Source: Mycoplasma iguanae (GTDB taxonomy: Bacteria; Bacillota_I; Bacilli_A; Mycoplasmatales; Metamycoplasmataceae). Taken from it: a DNA stretch of 64,000 nt. The DNA is taken from assembly GCF_024722375.1 (NCBI RefSeq), contig NZ_CP102734.1, positions 1 through 64,000 of the forward strand, in the 5' to 3' direction. Of the stretch, positions 22,112 to 32,323 are shown one piece after another; the stretch's first letter is position 1, and every line of letters starts with the position of its first letter. The notes under the pieces were generated by a model that saw nothing but the letters and a program-made list of their open reading frames with translations, searched no databases and was not told the DNA's origin. The position numbers were made by a program, and so were the translations under genes.

Positions 22112-23683
22112 ATGACGAATCAAATGGCTGTAGAATTTATTAATGTTACTAAAGAATTTGGAGAAATTAAAGCAAATGAAAAAATTTCTTTCAAAGTAAA
22201 AAAAGGCAATATCCATGCAATTATTGGAGAAAATGGAGCAGGCAAATCTACTTTAATGTCCATGCTTTTTGGATTATATGAAAGAGATTATGGTTCGATT
22301 TTTATAAATGGCAAAGAGATATATTTTAAAAATCCCTTTGAAGCTAATGAAGCTGGAATTGGAATGGTGCACCAACATTTTAAGCTTGTTGAAGTTTATA
22401 CCAATTTACAAAATATTGTTTTAGGTTTTGAAACAGAAACTCAATTTAAAACTGTAAATTGAAAATTGGCTGAATTAAAAATTAAAAAACTTCAAGATAA
22501 ATATAATTTGCATTTTGATTTAAAAGAAAAAACAGGTAATGCAACAGTTGCAACTCAGCAAAAAGTTGAGATCATGAAAATGCTTTACAAAAATGCAGAT
22601 ATTTTAATTTTTGATGAACCCACTGCTGTGTTAAATGATCACGAAATACAAGGTTTATTAAAAACTATGAAATTGTTTAAAAAGAATGGAAAAACAATTT
22701 TATTTATTTCTCATAAGTTAAATGAAATCAAACAAGTTTGTGATCAAGCAACAGTAATTAGATTAGGAAAAGTTGTTAAAAACTTCGATGATTTAAAAAA
22801 TGTAGAAGTCAAAGAATTGGCACGAGCAATGGTTGGTCATGACATTGATATGCCTAAAAACTTTGATGAAGCTAAACGTGATAAATTAGTTTTAGAATTT
22901 CAAAATGTATCAGCAAAAGGTAATAAACAAGTAAAAAATATTAGTTTTAAATTACATGCAGGTGAAATTCTGGCAATTGCTGGTGTTGAAGGAAATGGTC
23001 AAGAAGAAATTGAATTTCTTGTTAGTGGAATGCTGAAACCTAAATCAGGAAAAATTTTAAGAACTACTTATGAAGATAAAACACCTAAAACTGTAGATAT
23101 CACAAATTTTTCTGTAAAGCAAAAATGACAAAACAAAATTAATTATGTTCCTGGAGATCGACACAAATACGGATTAGTTTTAGATATGAATGTGATAGAT
23201 AACTCAATCCTAAGAATGTTGTATCACAAAAAAACTTCTGTTTTTGGATTTATCAAAAATAAATTCAAAAATAATTTAAGTAACCAAATTCTTCAAGATT
23301 TTGACGTCAGAGGAGCTAGAGGTGGAATGTCTTTTGCTAGATCTCTTTCAGGAGGTAATCAACAAAAAACTATTGTAGGAAGAGAAATTACTAATGAACA
23401 TGAAATATTATTAGTTGTGCAACCTACACGTGGCTTAGACGTTGGAGCGATTAACTTAATCCACCAAAAAATCATAGAACAAAGAAACAAAGGAACCGCA
23501 ATCCTTTTAATTTCTTATGAGTTAGATGAAGTACTTTCACTTGCTGACTCTATTTTAGTAGTTAATAAAGGTGAAATAGTTGATTCAGGAAACAAAAAAG
23601 TTATTACTCGTGAATCAATTGGAATGATGATGGCAGGAACATACAAGAAAAAAGAAGTAAAAGGGGAGGAAATGCATGAATAA
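22112..23683 (+). CDS. Nucleoside ABC transporter ATP-binding protein (NupO-like, double domain)
   Basis: A 523-residue protein with two ABC domains, as in NupO/BmpB-type and sugar ABC ATPases. Domain 1 has Walker A GENGAGKST at residues 39-47 and the Q-loop MVHQHFKLVE; its signature motif is degenerate, and Walker B reads ILIFDEPTAVL. Domain 2 has a degenerate Walker A (GVEGNGQEE), a good LSGGNQQK signature and a Walker B VVQPTRGLDVG, the usual asymmetry of this family. It overlaps the first permease gene by 8 nt. Energises uptake of nucleosides captured by the BMP lipoprotein. Confidence 0.94.
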
Positions 23684-25217
23684 GCTAAATGTTTATTTTG
23701 ATAAACTGTCATTTTTTTATAAAACAGACAAAAATGTTTCTTCACGAAGAAAACTTTATAACTCTTTATGAGCCGTGTTATTTTCCCTTATTCTTGCAGG
23801 AATTATTTTTCTTTTTGCAGGAGCAAACCCTTTTGCAATTTATGAAAAAATTCTGGAAGGCTCACTAAAATTTAGCTATCATTCATTTTTTATTTATTTT
23901 GCCATTTTTATTATTTCAGGTATTGCTGTTGGTATTGGATTTAAAGTAGGATTATTTAATATAGGTGTTTCTGGTCAAATGATGATCGGGGGAATAATCA
24001 CTATAGCTTACTTACTTAAAAATGGTGCAACAATCACCAATATTATTATTTCTTTAATTTTAAGTGTTTTAGCAGGAAGTGTTTTAGCAATAATTGCAGG
24101 ATTATTTAAAGCATTTTTAAATGTGCATGAGGTAGTTTCGACCATTTTAATAAACTGAATCATTGTTTATTTAGGTGTATGAGTTTTTAAAGATAAATTT
24201 GGAATGCAAAATACCTTAAATAATGGGTCAATTAATTTATCAAATGTTCCTGAATTTTTTACTACTTCTCACTTTTGACCTGTTGCTGTTGCAATTGCAA
24301 TCACCATAGCACTTGTTTTATGGGTTATTTTATCAAGAACAACCTTAGGTTATAAAATCAAAATGACGGGAATGAATAAAAATGCTTCTAAATATGCAGG
24401 TGTTAATGAAAAAACTACAATTATTTGAACAATGGCTTTTTCAGGAGCTTTAGCAGGGCTAGCAGGATGAATTTATTTTGCAATTTTAAATCAATCTTAT
24501 TTTTCAGGCAATAAAACACCATTAACAGAAGGATTTACAGGAATAGCAATTTCATTACTTGCACACAACTCACCTATTGGAAGTATTTTAAGTGGTTTTC
24601 TATTTGCTGTCATTCAGTCAGGTTCATCTTATGCTGTTACTGTATCAAATGGTTTATCAGCTGAAAATTTAACAATCATTTCGGGAATTATTTTATTTTT
24701 ATCTTCAATTTCAGTTGTATTTTTAAAATGAAATCCTTTAAGTTTTTTGAGAAAATATCTTGTGCTTATTAATAAAAAAGAATTTTGATCAATTATTTCA
24801 ATATATTTGAATAGCAAAAAGAATCTTTGATTATTTTTCTTTAAAGAAAAGAAAATAACCAAAACAAAACAAAAAGCATATAAAGCAGAATACAAGCGTA
24901 TTAATAAAGAACTCCAAAATTTAATTGATTTTAAATATTTAAAATCCTTAGATGCAGATCAAAAAATCGAATATTATGAAGAAGCCGAAAGAAGAAAAAA
25001 ACTCCTTAAAAACGAGTTAGAAGAAAAAGATTTTTATTTAATTAAGCAACTCGCAACCAAAAGAAAAATTGATATAAAAGAAGGACATAATAGATACAGA
25101 GAAAAATTAAATCTTATTTATGAAAAAGTTTTTCAAACAAACCAAGATTTTATCTTTGTATTTACACAAATATTTAAAAAGTTGTTTCAAAAAAATAATT
25201 CGAAGGAGATAAATTAA
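23676..25217 (+). CDS. Nucleoside ABC transporter permease (NupP-like) with long C-terminal tail
   Basis: A 513-residue membrane protein of the BPD_transp_2 type. About residues 30-355 contain the membrane segments and the GIGFKVGLFNIGVSGQ motif typical of NupP/YufP. Residues from about 358 onward form an unusual 155-residue charged, Lys/Glu-rich and helical extension absent from ordinary NupP (about 350 residues). The frame is open to the TAA at 25215 when TGA is read as Trp, so the tail is genuine in this sequence. The start overlaps the ATPase gene; the next gene follows after 1 nt. Confidence 0.9.
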
Positions 25218-25218
25218 T

Positions 25219-26157
25219 ATGGAATTTATAACTGGTTTACTAGCTCCACTTGTAACTTTCTCTATTATTTTACTTTTAGCTGCGCTTTCAGGAATGCTAA
25301 GTGAAAGAGTTGGAATTATAAATATTGGGATTAATGGAGTAATGATTATAGGAGCTGTTTTTTACGCAGTATTTGCACACATTTTTAGAACTAGTTCTCC
25401 TTGAATGAATCTTATTATTTATCCATTATCAGCATTAATGGGAGTATTTTTTTCATGACTGCATGGGTATGCAACAATTAAATTAAAAGCTGATCATACA
25501 GTTTCAGGAATTGCAATTAATGTTTTAGCTTTAGCCATTGCTTTATTTTTATTAGGTGTTGTAGATCCACCATCAATTCAAATCGAATATTATCTAACAG
25601 AATTAGCTTGAAGCCCTTCAAATTTCAATCCTAGAAATATTATTTCATTAAAATTATTTTTAACAATCGCAATTGTTGCCGTTTTAATTTTTGTTTTAAA
25701 TAAAACTAAATGAGGTTTAAGATTTAAAGCAATTGGTGAAAATCCACAAGCTGCCGATGTTGCCGGAATTAATGTTAATAAAATGAAATGAATTGGGCTT
25801 AGTCTTGCCGGGCTTTTAGCAGGTTTAGCAGGTGCCATTTATTCAGAAAAGATGTCTTCAGGAACATATAAAGGTGAAGTAGAAGGACTAGGTTTTCTTG
25901 CGCTTGCCATTATGATCATGGGACAATGAAAGACAGGATATATTATTATTTCAGGTATTGTTTTTGCCATTTTATATACAGTAGCTGTTGAACTAAATGC
26001 TTCATTGCTTGCTGCTCTATTACCAATAAAAAATACTGTAGGTGATTTATTACAAACAATACCATATATATTAACATTAATATTTTTATCCGCCTTTTCC
26101 AAAAAGAATCAGCCACCAAAAGCCGCGGGTTTGCCTTATGACAAATCATTACGATAA
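25219..26157 (+). CDS. Nucleoside ABC transporter permease (NupQ-like)
   Basis: A 312-residue BPD_transp_2 permease, partner of the preceding gene. It has the family's LSGMLSERVGIINIGINGVMIIG motif split over the first membrane segments, then GENPQAADVAGINVNKMK, the cytoplasmic loop contacting the ATPase. GAAGGAG ribosome binding site. An intrinsic terminator 11 nt later ends the operon. Confidence 0.93.
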
Positions 26158-26167
26158 TGTTTTTCTT

Positions 26168-26198
26168 AAAAACTCTTGTTCTATTCAAGAGTTTTTTT
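26168..26198 (+). terminator. Intrinsic terminator of nucleoside transporter operon
   Basis: An 11-bp stem (AAAAACTCTTG / CAAGAGTTTTT, 7-nt loop) running into T7. Confidence 0.85.
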
Positions 26199-26262
26199 AT
26201 TGTGAAATATATTTAATTAATTTAGTTCAAATTGTTTAATTTAGTTTTTTGGCTTTATTTGT

Positions 26263-26268
26263 TAAAAT
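26263..26268 (+). promoter_or_regulatory. Extended -10 box for lysS
   Basis: TGtTAAAAT about 40 nt before the lysS ATG; this placement favours the ATG at 26308 over the in-frame TTG at 26275, which would lie 6 nt from the box. Confidence 0.5.
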
Positions 26269-26307
26269 TATTTCTTGGAAAAGCAACATTATACAAAAGA
26301 GGTAATT

Positions 26308-27774
26308 ATGATCGATCGAAAATTTAGCGAGCAAGAACTGGTAAGAAGAGATAAACTTGCTAAATATAAAGAAATGAATATCAATCCTTTTGCAGAAACT
26401 GAAAAAATTTCTGATAACTCAAAAACCATTTTAGAAAAATTCGATATTTTTTCTAAAGAAGAATTAATTCAAAAAAAAGCAGAAATTTCAGTAGCTGGAA
26501 GAATTATTACTTCTAGAGGTCCATTTATTATTATTCAAGATTTATATGGAAAATTACAACTATATTTTAATAAAAAAGAATATCCCAAATTGAATGAATT
26601 AGTAGAAACTTTTGATTTAGGTGATATTATTTTTGCTCGTGGTTTTGTAATGAAAACTAACACAGGACAAGTTAGTTTACATGTTGATGACATTAAACTT
26701 TTAACTAAATCTTTAAAACCCTTACCTGAAAAATATCACGGACTTGTAGATGTTGAAGAAAGATATCGCCGCCGCTATTTAGATTTACTTACTTCAGAAG
26801 AAAGTAAAAATATATTTATTAGTAGAACAAAAATAATTTCTTTTATAAGAAAATATTTTGATTCACAAGATTACCTAGAAGTAGATACTCCAGTTTTACA
26901 ACCCATTTTAGGAGGAGCATCAGCTAAACCTTTTACAACACATCATAATGCATTAGATATGCCTTTTTACTTAAGAATAGCAACAGAACTACCATTGAAA
27001 AAATTACTTGTAGGTGGATTAGAAAAAGTTTATGAAATTGGTAGAATTTTTAGAAACGAAGGAGTAGATACAACTCACAACCCGGAATTTACATCTATTG
27101 AATTTTATGAAGCATATTCAAATCTTGAAAGTATGGTGCAACAAACAGAAAATTTAATTAAAAGTTTGGCACATTACTTAAACAAAACAGAAATCGAATA
27201 TGACAACAAAACAATTTATTTGAATAAACCTTTTGCAAGAATTAATATGGTGGAAGCAACCTCAAAAGCTGTAGGTGTAGATTTAAAAGAGATAAGTTTA
27301 GTAGATGCTAAAAAAATTGCTCAAAAACATAATATTAAAGTAGAAAAATATTTCACAGTTGGCCACATTATTAATGAATTATTTGAAGAATTAATTGAAA
27401 AAACATTAATTCAACCAACATTTGTTTATGGGCATCCTATTGAAATTTCTCCTTTAGCTAAAAATAATTCTTTAGATGCTAGATTTACAGATAGAGCAGA
27501 ATTGTTTATTAATACTAAAGAATATGCCAACATGTTTACAGAACTAAATGATCCCATTGATCAATTAAAGAGATTTGAAGATCAATTAAAAGAACGTGAA
27601 TCAGGAAATGATGAAGCTAGTGAAATCGATTTAGATTTTATTGAAGCATTAGAATATGGAATGCCACCTGCAGGTGGATGTGGAATCGGAATTGACCGTC
27701 TTGTAATGTTATTTACACAGAAAATGTCAATTCGGGAAGTATTGCTATTTCCTCATTTAAAAAACAAAAAATAA
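26308..27774 (+). CDS. lysS: Lysyl-tRNA synthetase (class II)
   Basis: LysRS (488 residues) charges tRNA-Lys. Visible are the N-terminal OB-fold anticodon domain ([20 protein letters not shown]), motif 2 ([15 protein letters not shown]) and motif 3 ([12 protein letters not shown]) of class II synthetases. The ATG at 26308 has an AGAGGTAATT ribosome binding site and gives a normal N-terminus. The HAD phosphatase gene follows 13 nt later and is probably co-transcribed. Confidence 0.97.
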   Translation: MIDRKFSEQELVRRDKLAKYKEMNINPFAETEKISDNSKTILEKFDIFSKEELIQKKAEISVAGRIITSRGPFIIIQDLYGKLQLYFNKKEYPKLNELVETFDLGDIIFARGFVMKTNTGQVSLHVDDIKLLTKSLKPLPEKYHGLVDVEERYRRRYLDLLTSEESKNIFISRTKIISFIRKYFDSQDYLEVDTPVLQPILGGASAKPFTTHHNALDMPFYLRIATELPLKKLLVGGLEKVYEIGRIFRNEGVDTTHNPEFTSIEFYEAYSNLESMVQQTENLIKSLAHYLNKTEIEYDNKTIYLNKPFARINMVEATSKAVGVDLKEISLVDAKKIAQKHNIKVEKYFTVGHIINELFEELIEKTLIQPTFVYGHPIEISPLAKNNSLDARFTDRAELFINTKEYANMFTELNDPIDQLKRFEDQLKERESGNDEASEIDLDFIEALEYGMPPAGGCGIGIDRLVMLFTQKMSIREVLLFPHLKNKK

Positions 27775-27787
27775 AGGATTTTAATTA

Positions 27788-28606
27788 ATGGCTAAATTAT
27801 TTACTTTTGACTTAGATGGAACGCTTTTAAACAGTAAAAGTCAAATTCCACAAGCAACTATTAATGCGATATTAGAATTAAAAAAAGAAGGCAATTACTT
27901 TGCATTAGCAACAGGTAGAGGTCTAATTTCAATTAAACCTATTTTAGAACAATTTTCTGATTTTGATTTTGCTATTTGCAATAATGGGGTTATTGTTAAA
28001 AATTTAAAAACTAATGAAGTAAGTGTTAATTCTCATTTAGACAATGAACTTTTAGACATAATTTGAGAAGAATCACAAAAAACTCAATCATTTTTAACAA
28101 TTAGTACAGATCAAAATGTTTATACAATTAAACCAGAGTCTGAAATGACTTGATTAATGTCGCAAGAAGAAATGGATTTAAAAATTGGTAGAGAATCTAA
28201 CATTGAAAAAGTTAAAGAACAATTAAATAAAAAAGAAAAAATAACTCAATTAGCTTTGCGTAATTCTGAAGAAGTTATTACAGAAATTTTTCAAAGAAAT
28301 AAAAGTACTTTAGGTAAAAAGTATGCAACTTTTCAAACAAACAGAATTTTTTATGACATTAACCCTTTAGGGAGTGATAAAGTAAATGGATTAAAAAAAG
28401 TTGCACAAATTTTAAATATCAAACCTGAAAATCTTGTAACTTTTGGTGATTCAGGTAATGATATAGAGATGTTATCATATTCAAAATATGGTATAGCAAT
28501 GGGAAATTCTACAGAAGAAATTAAAAAAATTGCTTATGAAGTAATTGGTGATCATAATACAAATACACTAGCAGAAACACTTCTTAGATTTAAAAATAGT
28601 AAATAG
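27788..28606 (+). CDS. Cof-type HAD-IIB phosphatase
   Basis: A 272-residue HAD-superfamily hydrolase. Motif I is TFDLDGTLL near the N-terminus, motif II an ALATGRG segment, and motif IV VTFGDSGNDIEML near the C-terminus, with a Cof cap domain between. Cof proteins dephosphorylate sugar phosphates, FMN or pyridoxal phosphate; the substrate cannot be chosen from sequence. An AAAGGATT ribosome binding site and short spacing link it to lysS. Confidence 0.92.
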
Positions 28607-28632
28607 AATGCATGAAAGTGCATTTTATTTTT
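28606..28632 (+). terminator. Probable terminator after HAD phosphatase
   Basis: A short stem AATGCA / TGCATT (6-nt loop) followed by a T-rich run; weak but well placed. Confidence 0.5.
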
Positions 28633-28696
28633 ATTTTTTTAAAAATATAAAAGTTGATGTTTTACAGGGTTTTACTTGCTTTTTTTGGTAATGTGT

Positions 28697-28702
28697 TATA
28701 AT
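28697..28702 (+). promoter_or_regulatory. Extended -10 promoter of lipoprotein cluster
   Basis: TGtTATAAT, 54 nt before the TTG start. Its downstream leader (including ATTTTGTAGAAAGTA) is repeated at 31848-31905. Confidence 0.6.
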
Positions 28703-28756
28703 TTCATTATTATTTTTGTTCTTAAAACAAAAATTTTGTAGAAAGTAAAACAAATA

Positions 28757-29728
28757 TTGATAAAAAATACAAATATTAATTCATTTAAAAAAAGATTCAA
28801 AAAAGTAACACTAAGTTTTATCACTGTTTTATCTTTGCCATTAGTATTTATTTCTTGTTCAACCCCCACACAAGATAAAAAAACTGTAGATGGCAATGAT
28901 GGTTCTTACATCCCCCCTGAAGATACTAAACCCACTACACAACTTTCAGAAAATCGAATATATGCTTCTGTAGGTCTTGAAGGTATAAATTTATTATTAA
29001 TGAATTTATTCCACCGTGTTGATCGACAATTTACAGGTGAAAAAAACAAGGACCATTTACAAAATGAAAATTATTTTTTAAATACATTGTTAAAATCAGA
29101 CTTTAGCGTTAACTTATATAATGAAACTAAAACTGTTGGTGAAACAAATTTAGAGACAGAAAAAGCTATTAAGCAGTTAATAGAAAAGTGAAGTTCCAAA
29201 ACTACAGAATGGTTTAATATTCTACATAAAGCCGGACAAAAAGTTTGGGGAGAAACATATAGTTTAATTAATAATTACAATCTAATTCACGGATTAATTC
29301 ATGAACTAGAAAGACATAGTCTAGGAAGTAATGGTTATAAGCAAACTGTAGATTTTTTTAATAGTAGTTTTCAAGACTTATTAAAACTAACTAATGAATT
29401 AGATACTATTTTAAAAGAAAATAATTTTTTAACAGATTTTCAAAATTTTATAAAAGAAGTTGAAGATACATATAAAAAAATAGCAAATAAAACATCTAAA
29501 ACAAATTTAGAACAAAAATTTACAGATTTTTACAATTCATTTGAAAACATTATTTATTCTAGAAATACAGCATCAGCTAAAGGAATAAGTGAAAACATAT
29601 TTTCAAGATTTTTAGAATATCATAAAGAAATAAAAATGCAAATCACAGAAACAGACGCTATTTTTAAAATAACTAGCAATCACTCAAAATGACATAGCGG
29701 ATATAGAGAAGACATAGGAGAGAAATAA
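28757..29728 (+). CDS. Unrecognised lipoprotein, first of three
   Basis: A 323-residue lipoprotein with a signal peptide ending LPLVFISC (Cys about residue 34) and a TTG start; no ATG gives a signal peptide. The mature protein is helical with clustered histidines: IHGLIHELERHS in the middle and a C-terminal NHSKWHSG. I do not recognise a family. It forms an operon with the next lipoprotein, whose GTG lies 1 nt after this stop. The histidine clusters are compatible with metal binding, which is inference only. Confidence 0.75.
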
Positions 29729-29729
29729 A

Positions 29730-31739
29730 GTGAAAAAATCATTATTTAAAAATATATTAAAAGCATCAGCTGTAGTAGGAGTTCCACTAGCAACAGTTGT
29801 AGCTTGTGCGCCAGCAACAACAACTCAGCAGCAATCACCTGTAAATTACAAATTGACAAATAATTTAGTAGATTTATATGACAATATTGCAGAAGCTGGG
29901 AGATATTTAAATCCAAATTATAATGGAGCAGTTCTTGAAATACAAAAATCAAAAATGGATGAAAATGTCACAGCATCAAATTTTTTAGGAAAATATTTAA
30001 CTGAACAGACAAAATTACTAAATGAGAGAAAAGCTCTTAATATTGCAGGCGATTCAACAAATACAAACTTTAAAGCTTTCGAAGAAATCATCGGACTTTT
30101 AAATGGAATAAAAACACCATTTTTAGAAACATTATCTAAAATCACACCGCTTGTTCTTTCAAAAGATAATAGTGGTATTGAAAATTTCTATAGAAATGTT
30201 TTAGAAGATGGATTTCACTCTTTCATGAGAGTAACTTTTGCATTAAGAAATAAACCAGAAGATGCTGATCTGAAAAAACAATTAGAAGATGTTAGAAAAG
30301 ATTTAAATGGAAAATATAATGAAGCTAAAGCAAAATTAGAACAAATTGCCGCAGCAATAACAAATGATTTTTCAACTGAACTTTCAAACATTAAAACAAA
30401 ACTTGATGGAATTACAATTCCTGAACATTTAGCAGATGAAGAATTTTATTTATCTTCACTAAGATTTATAAAAGAAGAATTTAATAATGCAATTTTCTTC
30501 AATAAAGTTGGACCAAATGCAGGTAAATCTTCTTTAAAAAATATTAAAGCAAGTGCAACTAGTTTAATTGAATTTTTCAAAGATTCAGATCCAGCACAAA
30601 AACTTATGAATGAAAATAAACATTCACACAGCTCAAATCCAGAACATGAATCACATGCTTCAATGGACAGAGAATTTTTAAGAATTATTAGAGATATGAG
30701 ACTTTTAAATCTTGAAAAATCTATTCCTAATTATGAAATTATGATTAATTTACCAACATTTGAGAGAAGCCAAACATTACAAGGTTTATTTAGTCAATTT
30801 CAAGATCTAAAAAAAATAGCACAAGAAGAAAAACAAAAAAATACTGACAATGCAGCACACAAAGCTATTGAAGAATTTTTAACTAAAAATGAAAGTTCAT
30901 TTGAAAAAATAGTAAATGTTTTAGCTGAATTATATTCTATAATTTTTAGTAATCATCCTCCAAGAGGATATAACGTTCCTTGAAATACATTTTTATATAA
31001 TGCACAATTTATCCACTTCTCTGCAAAATTTGAACTTTCATTAAATAATAAAAAAGATGCTAATGAAAAATACAAAGATATATTTGAAAAAATTGCAAAA
31101 GTTAAAAATGGTGCAACTAAGAATTTAACAGAATCATTTGCTGAATTAAAAGTAGAATTACCAAAAGCAATGGCAGTTGTAAATGCACAATTTGAAACAG
31201 AATATGAAACATTCAAAAATACATTAAATAAAGTAAATGTAAGTGAAGTTTCAAATGATAAATTATCAATCGCATTTAATAATTTTAAAAAAGATCTATT
31301 AACAGATAATTTATTTAAATCTGCTATAAGTGCAAAAGAAGGAATGCAAAAAATGCTAAATTATGTAAATAATGTTACAGTAAATCAAGCATTTGAACAA
31401 CTTGCAAGTGATCGAAGAGTTCATAGAGATATTGAAAAACTTTGAACAGAGAATGTAAAACTTTTAGATTCAATCATAGACTTCTTTGAAGCTCAAGAAC
31501 ACGACCATCACCACGACCATCACCACGATCATCACCACGATCATCACCACGATCATCACCACGATCACAGTCACGATCACAGTCACGATCACAGTCACGA
31601 TCACAGTCACGATCACAGTCATGATCACAGTCATGATCACAAAGAAACAACCAAACCCGCTACAGAAAATGGAAACCACGACCATGACCACGACCACAGC
31701 CATACAGAAGCTCCTAAAACAGAAACACACGCTCACTAA
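29730..31739 (+). CDS. Histidine-rich lipoprotein (paralogue of 32324-34273)
   Basis: A 669-residue lipoprotein with a GTG start, an upstream GGAG, and signal peptide ending TVVAC (Cys about residue 27). The mature helical domain is clearly paralogous to the lipoprotein at 32324. It contains the motif HSHSSNPEHESHASMD around residues 296-311, followed by REFLRIIRD. The C-terminus (residues 591-637) is five HDHH units then six HDHS units and HDH, followed by another HDHDHDHSH stretch. Such tails bind Zn, Ni or Co in many bacterial proteins, so a metal-capture role is plausible but not shown. No transporter gene adjoins it. Confidence 0.8.
31500..31640 (+). repeat. 12-bp tandem repeats encoding HDHH and HDHS
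   Basis: Five units of cacgaYcatcac (31500-31559) and six of caYgatcacagt (31560-31631), plus a partial unit, all in frame in the lipoprotein gene. The unit length is a multiple of three, so slippage would change tail length without shifting frame. Confidence 0.9.
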
Positions 31740-31757
31740 TAATACAAATAAATATTC

Positions 31758-31782
31758 AAAAATGGTAAAAGCCATTTTTTTT
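31758..31782 (+). terminator. Intrinsic terminator of lipoprotein operon
   Basis: An 8-bp stem (AAAAATGG / CCATTTTT, 6-nt loop) with a T8 run 19 nt after the stop codon. Confidence 0.8.
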
Positions 31783-32323
31783 ATTATTTTTTATGTAAAA
31801 AGTAACTTTTTTTTTATTTTTTTATAGATTATTTTGAACTATTTTAGTATAATTTTTAATTATTTTTACTTTAGAAAATATAAAGTAAAAATTTTGTAGA
31901 AAGTATAAGGTATATTAGAAAAAACAAAGGGTCTTACAAAAATAACCTTTTTTATACAACTTTATCTTTAAAATTAATAATTTCCCCCTCAATAATTAAT
32001 TTTTTTAAAATAGTCTAATAGTTTAATTAAGTTAGGCTTTTATTCAAGTAAATTAAAAACAAACAACACCAAAATTAAAAATATTATATTTCCTTCAAAA
32101 GCTTGAATATTTTTTATAAAAATTTTTAAAAAAACAACTTTATAAATTAAATTCCTTTTTTAATTAGTTATATAAAGATAATTTTGTATATTTAACATTA
32201 CATTGAACTTTAGTACAACAAAGAAAAATTTTATCTTTTAAAAATTATTTCAAAAGATAAAATTTTTGTATTCATAAAAACTTTTTAATTATAAATAACA
32301 ATATAGAAAAGGAGATTTAAAAA
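31783..32323. other. AT-rich spacer with duplicated promoter/leader and a 16-bp inverted repeat
   Basis: A stretch of about 540 nt without a gene. At 31848-31905 a TATAAT and leader with AAAATTTTGTAGAAAGTA repeat the region before the first lipoprotein (28697-28747), but no reading frame follows, suggesting a lost paralogue. A perfect 16-bp inverted repeat (32224-32239 / 32252-32267, 12-nt loop) lies about 60 nt before the next lipoprotein start and could be a terminator or leader hairpin. An AAAGGAG ribosome binding site lies at the right end. Confidence 0.55.

Noticed and set aside
26275-26307. Upstream TTG start for lysS adding 11 residues
   Set aside because: It lies 6 nt after the predicted -10 box and has no ribosome binding site; the ATG at 26308 has AGAGGT and a normal N-terminus.
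31500-31640. Short regular repeats considered as a CRISPR array
   Set aside because: The units are contiguous 12-bp codon repeats without unique spacers and lie within a coding frame; no cas genes are seen.
31470-31775. 101-residue minus-strand frame rich in Val/Met opposite the histidine repeat
   Set aside because: It is the mirror of the HDHH/HDHS tandem repeat; no ribosome binding site and no plausible protein.
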